From a virus: 22,116 nucleotides of DNA. Location: positions 1 through 22,116 of the IMG/VR virus record IMGVR_UViG_3300047493_000014. The stretch is one strand, 5' to 3'. Position numbers and translations under genes: made by a program. Shown one piece after another: positions 6,178-13,451 of this stretch; within the stretch, counting starts at the first letter, position 1, and each line of letters starts with the position of its first letter. The notes beneath the pieces were generated by a model. The model was not told the DNA's origin, searched no databases, and saw nothing but the letters and a program-made list of their open reading frames with translations.

Positions 6178-6552
6178 ATGAATCAATTAGAATGTGGAAG
6201 ATGTAAAGAGAATAAAGATAATTCTGAATTTTATATTAACAATAAATTAGTTAGGAAATTTTCTACTTTATGTAAGGCGTGTGTTTCTTTAGAAAATAAA
6301 GAACGCAGAGAAGAAACGAAGAATCAGCGTCCACCAGTTAGAAAAAGATTATTTTTTGATCCAATTAATAATATTAAAGAATGTGGCACTTGTCATATTC
6401 AAAAAAGTGGAACAGAGTTTGGTCATAGAAATAATACTACATCTAAGTTAGATACTGATTGTAAAAGTTGTGTAGCTGAATATAAAAGAAATTATAGGGC
6501 TAAAAATAAATTAGCAAAAGAAACCTTAATAAAAGGAAATTCAAATGAATAA
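6178..6552 (+). CDS. double C2C2 zinc-finger protein
   Basis: This 124-residue protein consists of two similar zinc units. Unit 1 is C6-x2-C9 ... C32-x2-C35 and unit 2 is C69-x2-C72 ... C95-x2-C98, each with the Ser/Gly-x-x-Glu-Phe pattern between pairs (NSEFY, GTEFG). These units usually sit at the N-terminus of phage HNH endonucleases, where they help bind DNA. Here no nuclease domain follows: the protein ends in a Lys/Arg-rich tail. AAAGGA lies seven bases before the ATG. It overlaps the next gene, GIY-YIG endonuclease 2, by eight bases. It may be a DNA-binding partner of that nuclease or a relic of an HNH gene. Confidence 0.72.
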   Translation: MNQLECGRCKENKDNSEFYINNKLVRKFSTLCKACVSLENKERREETKNQRPPVRKRLFFDPINNIKECGTCHIQKSGTEFGHRNNTTSKLDTDCKSCVAEYKRNYRAKNKLAKETLIKGNSNE

Positions 6553-7435
6553 TTTAGAAAAAATTAAAGAAAATGAAGCGATAGAAGAAATAGAGTTGGA
6601 AAATGTTAAAGTAATTAAAGATCATGCAATTAACAATTATGAAGAAGCAAAGGCTCTTTCTGAAGATGGAGAAGTTTATACTATATATTTACTTACTAAT
6701 GTAAAAAGAGATATTCAAAAAATTTACGTAGGACAAACAACAGAACCACAATTAAAAGATCGTATGGGAAGGAAAGGTAATAAATATTCAAATTCTCCAT
6801 ATTTATTTAATGCCATTAACAAATATGGATATTTAAACTTTGAATATACAGTATTGGCATATTGTAATAGTAAAGAAATAGCTGATGCAGTAGAGGATGA
6901 TTATATAGTAAAATTTGATAGTCGAAACCCAAATATAGGATATAATTTGAAAGAAGGGGGAAGTCATGGAAAACATAGCGAAGAGACAAAAAAGAAAATA
7001 TCTGAAACTTTAATTAGAATAAGAGCATCTTGGACGGAAGAGCGAAGGCAAAAACAAAACTCATATATTATGGGATGGTGGAAAGAAAAAAAAAGAGGAC
7101 CGCATACTAAAGAATGGAAAGATAATAATTCTAAAATGATGCAAAAACGTCACCTTAATCAAGGTCATCCGATGCAAGGAAAACATCATTCTGAAGAAGC
7201 GAGAGCTAAAATTAGTGAAGCTAATAAAGGACCGATGTCGCAAGATGAGTTAGCAAGAAGAGCTGCGACTTCTGCTAAGCACAAAGAAGTTAAAGAAAAA
7301 GTAATTGTAGCATATCAAAATAATGAAGATATTGATATTATTTGCGAACAATATGGTATTACCAGAATTAATTATTTTAAAATAATAAATAAATATAAAA
7401 AGAACAATATGCAAAATTTTAATATAGAAGAATAG
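6545..7435 (+). CDS. GIY-YIG homing endonuclease 2
   Basis: This 296-residue protein has a charged N-terminal extension of about 40 residues, then a GIY-YIG domain: TIYLLTN (46-52), YVGQTT (61-66), R73, the metal-binding E117 and N134 in IGYNLKEGG. NUMOD3-like segments follow (GKHSEETKKKISETLIRIR, then GKHHSEEARAKISEANKGP), and a C-terminal helix-turn-helix-like region (IICEQYGITRINYFKIINKY). AAAGGA precedes the ATG. It differs from GIY-YIG protein 1 in length and N-terminus, so the two are distant relatives rather than a recent copy. Its TAG is the only amber stop among the confident genes here. The next ATG follows directly in the same frame. Confidence 0.9.
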   Translation: MNNLEKIKENEAIEEIELENVKVIKDHAINNYEEAKALSEDGEVYTIYLLTNVKRDIQKIYVGQTTEPQLKDRMGRKGNKYSNSPYLFNAINKYGYLNFEYTVLAYCNSKEIADAVEDDYIVKFDSRNPNIGYNLKEGGSHGKHSEETKKKISETLIRIRASWTEERRQKQNSYIMGWWKEKKRGPHTKEWKDNNSKMMQKRHLNQGHPMQGKHHSEEARAKISEANKGPMSQDELARRAATSAKHKEVKEKVIVAYQNNEDIDIICEQYGITRINYFKIINKYKKNNMQNFNIEE

Positions 7436-7648
7436 ATGAAAATTAACTATCATATTGATTATGAAACTGATTATGAAAAATCAGAAGCAGCATTAATATT
7501 TTTAGAAAAATTAGGAATAGATATTACTTCATTAGAAACTGATTCTTGGAATAACAGATTATTTGCAATTAATTTAGCAAATCTATTAAAAGATCAAAGC
7601 AAATTACAGAAATTAATAACTAAATTGAAATGGAGGTTGTTTTGGTAA
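7436..7648 (+). CDS. family B small protein, copy 1
   Basis: This 70-residue protein is of unknown function and is the first of three tandem paralogues. It contains EAALIFLEKLGID, matching VALKFLNKLGLN in copy 2, and ends LQKLITKLKWRLFW, the C-terminal signature of the family. It appears helical and basic at the end. It begins directly after the GIY-YIG stop without a clear ribosome binding site, so it may depend on translation of that gene. The codons for its last residues contain the GGAGG that serves copy 2. Confidence 0.65.
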   Translation: MKINYHIDYETDYEKSEAALIFLEKLGIDITSLETDSWNNRLFAINLANLLKDQSKLQKLITKLKWRLFW

Positions 7649-7836
7649 AAGATAAATTCAATAAAGAAATTGGGTGGGAAAATTTAAAGAAGAAAGCTGA
7701 TAAAGAAGAGGTGGCTCTTAAGTTTTTAAATAAATTAGGATTAAACACCTCTTATTTAGAATTATATGAAACACTTAATGATCCTAAAAAATGCCAACAA
7801 TTATTAACCAAACTTAAACTGAAAGCGTTTTGGTGA
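7642..7836 (+). CDS. family B small protein, copy 2
   Basis: This protein of unknown function has 64 residues if it starts at TTG 7642, or 68 from the ATG at 7630. I prefer TTG because TGGAGG (7631-7636) lies five bases before it, while the ATG has no ribosome binding site. It shares VALKFLNKLGLN with copy 1 and ends QQLLTKLKLKAFW. The start overlaps the last codons of copy 1, and its TGA overlaps the ATG of copy 3. The three are therefore likely to be coupled in translation. Confidence 0.65.
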   Translation: MVKDKFNKEIGWENLKKKADKEEVALKFLNKLGLNTSYLELYETLNDPKKCQQLLTKLKLKAFW

Positions 7837-8078
7837 TGCATAATTTTCCCAATCCATTTTTCTATACTCCAGAGATGCAAGCAGCGGAAGAACAGAGGAT
7901 CGCTAAGTTTAAACAAGCTAGGGAACTTTGTCAAGGTTTAGGTTTGCCGATGGTGGCGGGATTATTAGCTCCGCACATGCCTCCGGTATTGGATGCGACT
8001 CAAATGGTGGAAATATTGTTAGATGAGGTAAAACTCAAACAATTACTAACTAAATTAAAATTAAGAGCATTTTGGTAA
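7836..8078 (+). CDS. family B small protein, copy 3
   Basis: This 80-residue protein of unknown function starts at the ATG overlapping the stop of copy 2 (TGATG). An in-frame TTG six bases upstream is less likely. The C-terminus LKQLLTKLKLRAFW is nearly the same as in copy 2. The central RELCQGLGLPMVAGLLAPHM replaces the helix of the other copies and is richer in Gly, Pro and Ala, with more G and C in its codons. The N-terminus (MHNFPNPFFYTPEMQ) is unrelated to the other two. A shared C-terminal tag joined to differing N-termini suggests a common partner. Confidence 0.65.
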   Translation: MHNFPNPFFYTPEMQAAEEQRIAKFKQARELCQGLGLPMVAGLLAPHMPPVLDATQMVEILLDEVKLKQLLTKLKLRAFW

Positions 8079-8117
8079 TAATCTGCAATATATTAAAGAG
8101 TTGCCAATATTTAATTA

Positions 8118-8125
8118 TATAAATA
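8118..8125 (+). promoter_or_regulatory. T4-type late promoter candidate (TATAAATA)
   Basis: The gap 8079-8153 contains TATAAATA, identical to the consensus of T4 late promoters, 28 bases before the preferred start of the next gene. No properly spaced -35 box is visible (TTGCCA at 8101 is only 11 bases away). Transcription would begin near 8133, leaving a leader of about 20 bases with GGGAG. It would drive the large-protein run that follows. Confidence 0.55.
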
Positions 8126-8153
8126 GATATATTTGCGTGCTATGGGAGATTTA

Positions 8154-8606
8154 ATGAAATATGATGTTGATTATTCTGGTTTATCCAAAACAATGACCAA
8201 AAAAGCATATCGATTAAGTGAAGTAAAAGACCAATTAGAGACGGTAGCATTTGACATTGTAAAGTTTAAAGATCAAGATCAGGGAGCTAATCTTTGGCAA
8301 ATCCAAAGTGCCGACGATGGAGATTACATTGTGGCGTTATATGAACCGGAGGAAGATGTTAAGGTAGCATCGCCTTGGGGAGTATTGGTGACTAAGCTTG
8401 GAGAATTACAGATTTCATATAAGAATGATCCTATTATTAGAATGTCGTCAGCCAAACTTGGCATTCCGGCAGATCAATTAAATCAAATAGAACATTATTT
8501 ACCAGAGAAATTAGCTACTAACAAAAAGTTGGTGAAATTATTATTGAAAGAGTTAAACGAACCAGCTCGTCAAGCAGTTGCCCAACGTTATCCGGAATTA
8601 TCATAA
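8154..8606 (+). CDS. unknown protein, first gene of the right-hand block
   Basis: This 150-residue protein is not recognised. The start at ATG 8154 is chosen because GGGAG lies five bases upstream; ATG 8142 and TTG 8133 are in frame but less supported. The N-terminal half looks beta-rich (LWQIQSADDGDYIVALYEPEE, SPWGVLVTKLGELQISY). The C-terminal half is helical and charged (LPEKLATNKKLVKLLLKEL). It has no cysteines, membrane segments or signal peptide. It follows a late-type promoter and is eight bases from the next large gene, so a virion or assembly role is possible but unproven. Confidence 0.7.
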   Translation: MKYDVDYSGLSKTMTKKAYRLSEVKDQLETVAFDIVKFKDQDQGANLWQIQSADDGDYIVALYEPEEDVKVASPWGVLVTKLGELQISYKNDPIIRMSSAKLGIPADQLNQIEHYLPEKLATNKKLVKLLLKELNEPARQAVAQRYPELS

Positions 8607-8613
8607 AGGAATT

Positions 8614-10212
8614 ATGAGTTATAAATTAAAACAATATGTAAGTTCTGTTCAACAAGAATTAAGTGATAATGAGCAATTTTCCACTTTAATTCTTTCTAAT
8701 AAGTTGGAAAAGTGTGCAGAAGCATATCCTCAAGATAAGACCATTGGTATGTTATCTCGAGTTATTAAAGATTTAAATGACAATAAGACTTATTTTATTC
8801 GTAGAGCAGAATTAAAGCAATTAGGAAATCAATTCCATTCTCATTACACTAAGTTTGGAGAATTATTTGAACAAGAATTAGGAGTTGAATTACCTGAGCC
8901 CAGTATTACTTCTGCAGAAAATACTATTTATCAGAGGGATGATAAAGTCAGTAATACTGAATATCAGGTAGAAGATCAGATATTAGCTAATGCTTTAAAT
9001 AATTTATTTGACAATGCTCCATTAAAGCTTTATTCACAACCCGTAGCAGATAAAGCATTAAAGTCAGTTGGTAGAGCTTTAGATTCTTGGAATTTAAATC
9101 CCAACAAATTAAGCATTGAAGATGGAAATGACAAGTTTATTATCATTAAAGCCAATTATGAGACTCCAAAGGGTATTACTTCATTTTACGTGCCTACAGA
9201 AGTAAATAAAAATAATGTTATTGATCCTAATTTATTTATGGGTAATGAGGGACCGAGTGATTTAAATCATTCATCAATTAAATCATATATTACTTCACAA
9301 GCTGGAGTCAAGACTAAGATTGGAGCTGGTGATATTTTGTTAGCATTGACTGCAGCGGCTTCAGATCATAGAGAAGTATCAGCGGCGGAATTAGCAGTTA
9401 TTAGATTAAATGCTAGTAGAAAAGATAAATCAGAGTTTTTTACTAATCAGGTAGTTGGATTAACGGTAGAAGCTTCTGCTAAAGAAGATGTTAAGATTGC
9501 CAAGCTTCCAGAAGCTTTCTCTTTTGAGAAAGAGATGTCCAACCAAGGTTTGGCGGAGTTTAAGCATAAGGAGAAAGTTAAAATTGGGCGAGAGAATATT
9601 GCTCGACAATTAAAATCATTTGGATTTAATGCTCAGGTAGTGGTTAGTGGGTTTGACGATTCCAATATTTTCTATGGAGTTTCAGTTCCAGGACAAACAG
9701 CATTTACAGTTCCAATGAAAGTAATTAACAACAAACTTTGTCAAGCTACAGTTTTACTATGTGATGGATCAATTTCATCTTTTGATGAAGTTGGAGTTAA
9801 GACATTGATTAATAGCAATAAGACAGATATTAAGGTAGCAGCGGTAGCTTCAAATATGGCGACCTTGAAACCTTCAGAAGTGATTGACAATTTAAGACAA
9901 GCAATTGCTGAAGAAAACCATATTAAAGCAGAGGATGCATTAAATGTATTGGCTAATTGTGGGGATGAGAAAGCATATCAAACTGGTTGGACAATTTATT
10001 TAAACGGATTAAATAACAAAGTTGCTGAAGATACTTGTTGCAGCAAGATGATTAAGAGTGCAAATTCACAATATCCAATTTGTTCTCATACAGGTTTAGC
10101 TGTTAATAAAGTATTTCAAGACAAAGACGGAAATTGTCGTCCTTTATATAGAAAGGGCATGAATGAAACTTACGAAGGTTCTGTTTTTATGAATGCAAAA
10201 ATTTTTGCTTAA
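8614..10212 (+). CDS. large protein of unknown function (532 residues)
   Basis: I do not recognise this protein. The ATG at 8614 is preceded by AAAGGA and is favoured over the upstream in-frame TTG at 8578. The first 100 residues are helical and charged. The middle carries mixed helix and strand segments, and a strand-rich part follows (FNAQVVVSGFDDSNIFYGVSV, VPMKVINNKLCQATVLLCDG). The C-terminal 80 residues hold clustered cysteines: a CC pair in EDTCCSKM, PICSHTG and GNCRPLYRKG, which may bind metal. There is no membrane segment. Its size, context and late-type promoter upstream fit a structural or assembly protein. The next gene starts on the base after its stop. Confidence 0.72.
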   Translation: MSYKLKQYVSSVQQELSDNEQFSTLILSNKLEKCAEAYPQDKTIGMLSRVIKDLNDNKTYFIRRAELKQLGNQFHSHYTKFGELFEQELGVELPEPSITSAENTIYQRDDKVSNTEYQVEDQILANALNNLFDNAPLKLYSQPVADKALKSVGRALDSWNLNPNKLSIEDGNDKFIIIKANYETPKGITSFYVPTEVNKNNVIDPNLFMGNEGPSDLNHSSIKSYITSQAGVKTKIGAGDILLALTAAASDHREVSAAELAVIRLNASRKDKSEFFTNQVVGLTVEASAKEDVKIAKLPEAFSFEKEMSNQGLAEFKHKEKVKIGRENIARQLKSFGFNAQVVVSGFDDSNIFYGVSVPGQTAFTVPMKVINNKLCQATVLLCDGSISSFDEVGVKTLINSNKTDIKVAAVASNMATLKPSEVIDNLRQAIAEENHIKAEDALNVLANCGDEKAYQTGWTIYLNGLNNKVAEDTCCSKMIKSANSQYPICSHTGLAVNKVFQDKDGNCRPLYRKGMNETYEGSVFMNAKIFA

Positions 10213-10977
10213 ATGGATAAGTTTGCGGAATGGGAAAAAAAATATTTATTTGCTGGTAGTATAACATTACCAGACGTTAAGTTTCCCATTCCTAAAATGG
10301 AAGATATTGATGCATCAATTAAGAATCAAATTAGCAGTTTATATAATTTAGTTAATACTTTTAATATTTTAAGAATCTGTGCAGATTCAGGAGCAAGAAT
10401 TACATCTGACATAGATGTTAAAGCGATTCAAGGATTTCAATTCATTAGACATATTGTTGGTATTATTGATTATTTAAAAGCTAGTTCAGAAATTACTTTA
10501 TCTGAAGTTAGAAGGGGATTAGAAGATTTACTACAAAGTATTAAACATAATTATCAAAGTAATAACTTTAGCAATGTGACGGAATTAATTTTTCATATTT
10601 TACCACATAAAACTCAAAGAGATAGAGAAATTAGAGAGCAAGAATATGCTAAAGCTAAAAAAGGCTTGTCAAGAATTGTAAGTTTAACTTTGACTATTAT
10701 TAATCAAATGAATAAGTTAGGTGGTAAGATCGAGGAACATGGAAGATTTGAAGGAGATGTAGCTAGATTATCACCAGCAGAAGTAAATAAGTTTATACTT
10801 AATTATGGAAATGAATATTTAATTAATAATTTACAAGATTGGTATAAAGTATTTAATAGTGATTCAGATTTAGAGAAACCATTAACTACTTTAGTGCATG
10901 CATTATTGCAAGGTAAAACCCCTAAACATAGTGAAAAACTTAAACTAATAATTAAGAATATATTAAGAGGAACTTAA
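10213..10977 (+). CDS. unknown mostly helical protein (254 residues)
   Basis: This protein is not recognised. It is predicted by eye to be nearly all helical, with long amphipathic stretches such as IVGIIDYLKASSEITLSEVR and IVSLTLTIINQMNKLGGKI and a basic C-terminus (KHSEKLKLIIKNILRGT). It has one cysteine and no membrane span. Its ATG directly follows the previous stop and has no ribosome binding site, so it is probably translated by coupling with the 532-residue protein. The next gene also begins directly after its stop, with AGAGGA inside this gene. Confidence 0.7.
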   Translation: MDKFAEWEKKYLFAGSITLPDVKFPIPKMEDIDASIKNQISSLYNLVNTFNILRICADSGARITSDIDVKAIQGFQFIRHIVGIIDYLKASSEITLSEVRRGLEDLLQSIKHNYQSNNFSNVTELIFHILPHKTQRDREIREQEYAKAKKGLSRIVSLTLTIINQMNKLGGKIEEHGRFEGDVARLSPAEVNKFILNYGNEYLINNLQDWYKVFNSDSDLEKPLTTLVHALLQGKTPKHSEKLKLIIKNILRGT

Positions 10978-11688
10978 ATGAGAACATCTGAATTACTTTA
11001 TGCAATGGCAAAATGGTTAGAAAGCTCGGATAATGAGGCTTTATGTCTTGCTGAAGCTGACGAACATTGTTTAAAAGTGGTAGCTGAGTCTTGTGTTTTG
11101 GCAGCTGAACTTTTAAAGAAAGCGGCTGACGAGGTAGATCAATTAGAACCTCAAGAAACATTTATTACACCAGAATCGATTGAAGAAACTGCTGCTTTAG
11201 CTAATGCATTTGATGAATCTAATGATCCTCAGTTAAAGAGAATGGCATCGGTGTTGGATGAATTATTGTTGAGTATTGCGGCACCACCTGGAGTTAAACA
11301 AGCTAAAGAGGCTGAAGATTATGGGAGAATTGAAGAGTTAAGAAAAAAATATCAGCAACCAAGACAAGATTTAAAAGATTATAATAAGATCGGGTTGAGT
11401 GAGAAAGCTATTAAAGATTCGAAATTTTTAAAAGAATATAAGATTAATGATCAATTACTATCTGCTCGTAATTGTCCCCAACATCCAGGTAGCCAATTGC
11501 AACGCATTGGCGAACATATGGTGCGATGCGAACTAGATGGTAGAACTTACAATTACGAGACTGGTTACACGTTAGACGATGGAACTAAGGTGCCAGGTGG
11601 TTTAGTTTCTTTACAAACTGGTGACGGTGAAAATATAGGACATAATTTATTTGACACCAGAGAAGGTAGATTAAGTTCATATCGTTAA
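10978..11688 (+). CDS. unknown protein with C-terminal zinc-ribbon-like motif
   Basis: This 236-residue protein starts MRTSELLYAMAKWLESSDNE and continues as a helical, Ala/Leu/Glu-rich region to about residue 60. A helical linker with charged stretches follows to about 160. The C-terminal part holds C166-x2-H169 and C184-x2-D187 in front of a strand-rich segment (RTYNYETGYTLDDGTKVPGG), like a small metal-binding ribbon. LAEAD near residue 25 fits the I/L-x-E-A pattern cut by T4-type prohead proteases. AGAGGA precedes the ATG. Its context among the large late-type genes suggests a virion-associated role, but this is a guess. Confidence 0.7.
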   Translation: MRTSELLYAMAKWLESSDNEALCLAEADEHCLKVVAESCVLAAELLKKAADEVDQLEPQETFITPESIEETAALANAFDESNDPQLKRMASVLDELLLSIAAPPGVKQAKEAEDYGRIEELRKKYQQPRQDLKDYNKIGLSEKAIKDSKFLKEYKINDQLLSARNCPQHPGSQLQRIGEHMVRCELDGRTYNYETGYTLDDGTKVPGGLVSLQTGDGENIGHNLFDTREGRLSSYR

Positions 11689-11706
11689 AAATTTCTTATA
11701 AACTTG

Positions 11707-11714
11707 TTATATAG
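11707..11714 (+). promoter_or_regulatory. TATA-type promoter candidate before Vsr-like endonuclease 1
   Basis: TTATATAG lies in the 32-base gap between the previous stop and the ATG at 11721. Its end is six to seven bases before the ATG. If it acts as a -10 box, transcription would start at or next to the ATG. No -35 box is visible. The AAGGT before the ATG is too close to serve as a normal ribosome binding site. Confidence 0.35.
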
Positions 11715-11720
11715 CAAGGT

Positions 11721-12638
11721 ATGGGAAAACAACTAACACATGAGCAATTTGTTGAACGCGCTCAAGAAAAACATAATAATAAATACACATATCCTGATTT
11801 ATATATTAAAGGATATATAAAAATTAATATTAAATGCCCAATACATGGCCTTTGGTTACAAAGACCATATAGTCATTTACATGGTTTTGGCTGTCCTAAA
11901 TGTGCAAATGAATATACTTCTTTGTTTTTTATAAAAGATAAACAGAAGTTTATTGATGAGGCAAATATTAAACATAATTTTAAATATAAATATTTAGATG
12001 AATATCAAGGCTCTCATAAAAAAATAAAAATAACTTGTCAATCTCATGGTGATTTTTTACAAACACCAGATAAGCATTTAAATGGAGGAAATGGTTGTCC
12101 TCATTGTTTTGGTAATGTTAAAAAAACTACGCAACAATTTATAAATGAGGCTAATATTGTTCATAATTATCGTTACACATATCCTGGACAATATATTAAC
12201 GCTAGAACAAATATAGATATTAAATGTATAATTCATGGTATATTTCAGCAAGTTCCAGATGTTCATCTTAATGGATGCGGATGTCCTTCTTGCGCTATTA
12301 AAAATGTTTCCAAACCAGAAACTAAATGGTTAGATTATTTAGGTGTTCCTAATAATAATAATTATAGACAATTAAGAATAAAAATTGGTCATTCTTATAT
12401 TAAACCGGATGCATTCAATCCAATTACTAATACTATTTATGAATTTTATGGAGATTTTTGGCATGGCAATCTTAAAGTACTTAATCCTAAAGATATAAAT
12501 AAAACCAATAAAATAAGTTATGGCAAATTATATCTTAAAACTATGGAAAGAGAACGCCTTATTAAAGAACATGGATATAATTTAGTTACCATTTGGGAAA
12601 CAGATTGGAATAAATTCTGTAAAGAAAACAAACTCTAA
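11721..12638 (+). CDS. Vsr-like homing endonuclease 1 with three zinc-finger repeats
   Basis: This 305-residue protein starts with three tandem repeats of about 60-65 residues, each with H-N-x-K/R-Y-x-Y, a strand ending in Cys, then x2-HG, Q-x-P-x2-HL-x-G and a CPxC knuckle (residues 58-61, 126-129 and 188-191). They resemble the DUF723-type DNA-binding repeats of phage homing endonucleases. The C-terminal nuclease has D230, then IYEFYGDFWHGN (E241, D245, H248), and IWETDW with E293. This is the pattern of the Vsr/EDxHD family typified by I-Bth0305I. It probably recognises a long target through the repeats and cuts with the C-terminal domain. It sits between two late-type genes without disrupting either. 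Confidence 0.85.
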   Translation: MGKQLTHEQFVERAQEKHNNKYTYPDLYIKGYIKINIKCPIHGLWLQRPYSHLHGFGCPKCANEYTSLFFIKDKQKFIDEANIKHNFKYKYLDEYQGSHKKIKITCQSHGDFLQTPDKHLNGGNGCPHCFGNVKKTTQQFINEANIVHNYRYTYPGQYINARTNIDIKCIIHGIFQQVPDVHLNGCGCPSCAIKNVSKPETKWLDYLGVPNNNNYRQLRIKIGHSYIKPDAFNPITNTIYEFYGDFWHGNLKVLNPKDINKTNKISYGKLYLKTMERERLIKEHGYNLVTIWETDWNKFCKENKL

Positions 12639-12645
12639 GGCTATC

Positions 12646-12655
12646 TATAATATAG
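12646..12655 (+). promoter_or_regulatory. TATA-type promoter candidate (TATAATATAG)
   Basis: The gap 12639-12689 holds TATAATATAG with an exact TATAAT, 34 bases before the ATG at 12690, and no -35 box. TCTATAATA (12644-12652) can pair with TATTATAGA (12672-12680), an AT-only inverted repeat that may be a weak hairpin or protein-binding site. It would serve the next two genes. Confidence 0.45.
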
Positions 12656-12689
12656 TATTTATTAAGAAATCTATTATAGAAAGTCATAT

Positions 12690-13451
12690 ATGAGCAAAGT
12701 TGCAGTTGAAAAAATCTTAAAACATCCCGATAAGGACGAGCTTATCGGCAAGCTAATTCTCGGAATATCTTCCAAAGATATTAACGAGTGGCTTGCTGTT
12801 AAGTATTCTTCCATTAGTGATAAGAATCTAATAATTTCAGAAAGTTATTTAAAAAAGTTTAAAGATTCTTATCTTGATGTTTATACTCTTATTAGAGAAG
12901 ACATTGAAGAAGCCAAAAAAGCAGTAGCAGCTTCTACAGAAGATCAATTATCATTATCTGTTAAAGGTAATTCATCATATAAAAAAATGATGTTGCAATT
13001 AGCTACTAAAGAAATTGATATTAGATCAATGGTAGCTAATTTAATTATTGCTATTGAAACCAGATTAGCTCAAGTTTTTGATGAGATTCAAGAAGACCCA
13101 AAAAATATTAATTCCAGAGTAGATAGAATCTTAATTGAATATGCCGAAACCTTAGGTGGATTATTAGAAAAATATTACAAATTCACCGAAAGTCCAGCCG
13201 ATCTTACTATTCAACATAACGTGACGCTGCATGCAGTAGATAAACATATTGAAGTTTTTCAAAACGTTATCAAAGAAGTGTTATCACAAATTGATTTAGA
13301 ATCTTCTATGTTTTTTATGGAAAAACTTAATGAAGAAATGAGTAAATTAAAGGCTCCAAATATGACACCAGATGTTATTCCAAACACAGATGTTAAATTA
13401 GCAGAGGTTAAACTTCTTAATGAAACCATTAATAAAAAGTTGAATTCATAA
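12690..13451 (+). CDS. unknown helical protein, possible DNA-packaging or DNA-binding role
   Basis: This 253-residue protein is helical throughout. Residues 14-65 (KDELIGKLILGISSKDINEW, then a second helix ISESYLKKFKDSY) look like a helix-turn-helix, as found at the N-terminus of small terminase subunits and some regulators. The middle (MVANLIIAIETRLAQVFDEI, YAETLGGLLEKYY) could form an oligomerising coiled region. The C-terminus is acidic to neutral. A small terminase subunit is one possibility, but no large terminase is visible here, so the label stays open. Its stop overlaps the next start by one base (TAATG), so the two proteins are probably made together. Confidence 0.62.
   Translation: MSKVAVEKILKHPDKDELIGKLILGISSKDINEWLAVKYSSISDKNLIISESYLKKFKDSYLDVYTLIREDIEEAKKAVAASTEDQLSLSVKGNSSYKKMMLQLATKEIDIRSMVANLIIAIETRLAQVFDEIQEDPKNINSRVDRILIEYAETLGGLLEKYYKFTESPADLTIQHNVTLHAVDKHIEVFQNVIKEVLSQIDLESSMFFMEKLNEEMSKLKAPNMTPDVIPNTDVKLAEVKLLNETINKKLNS

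Noticed and set aside
7433-7438. TAG recoding (amber reassigned), as in some large phages, which would fuse GIY-YIG 2 to the next small gene
   Set aside because: Genes of normal length run through the window with TAA, TGA and this one TAG as stops, and no gene appears broken at TAG. The following small gene also belongs to a tandem family with its own start.
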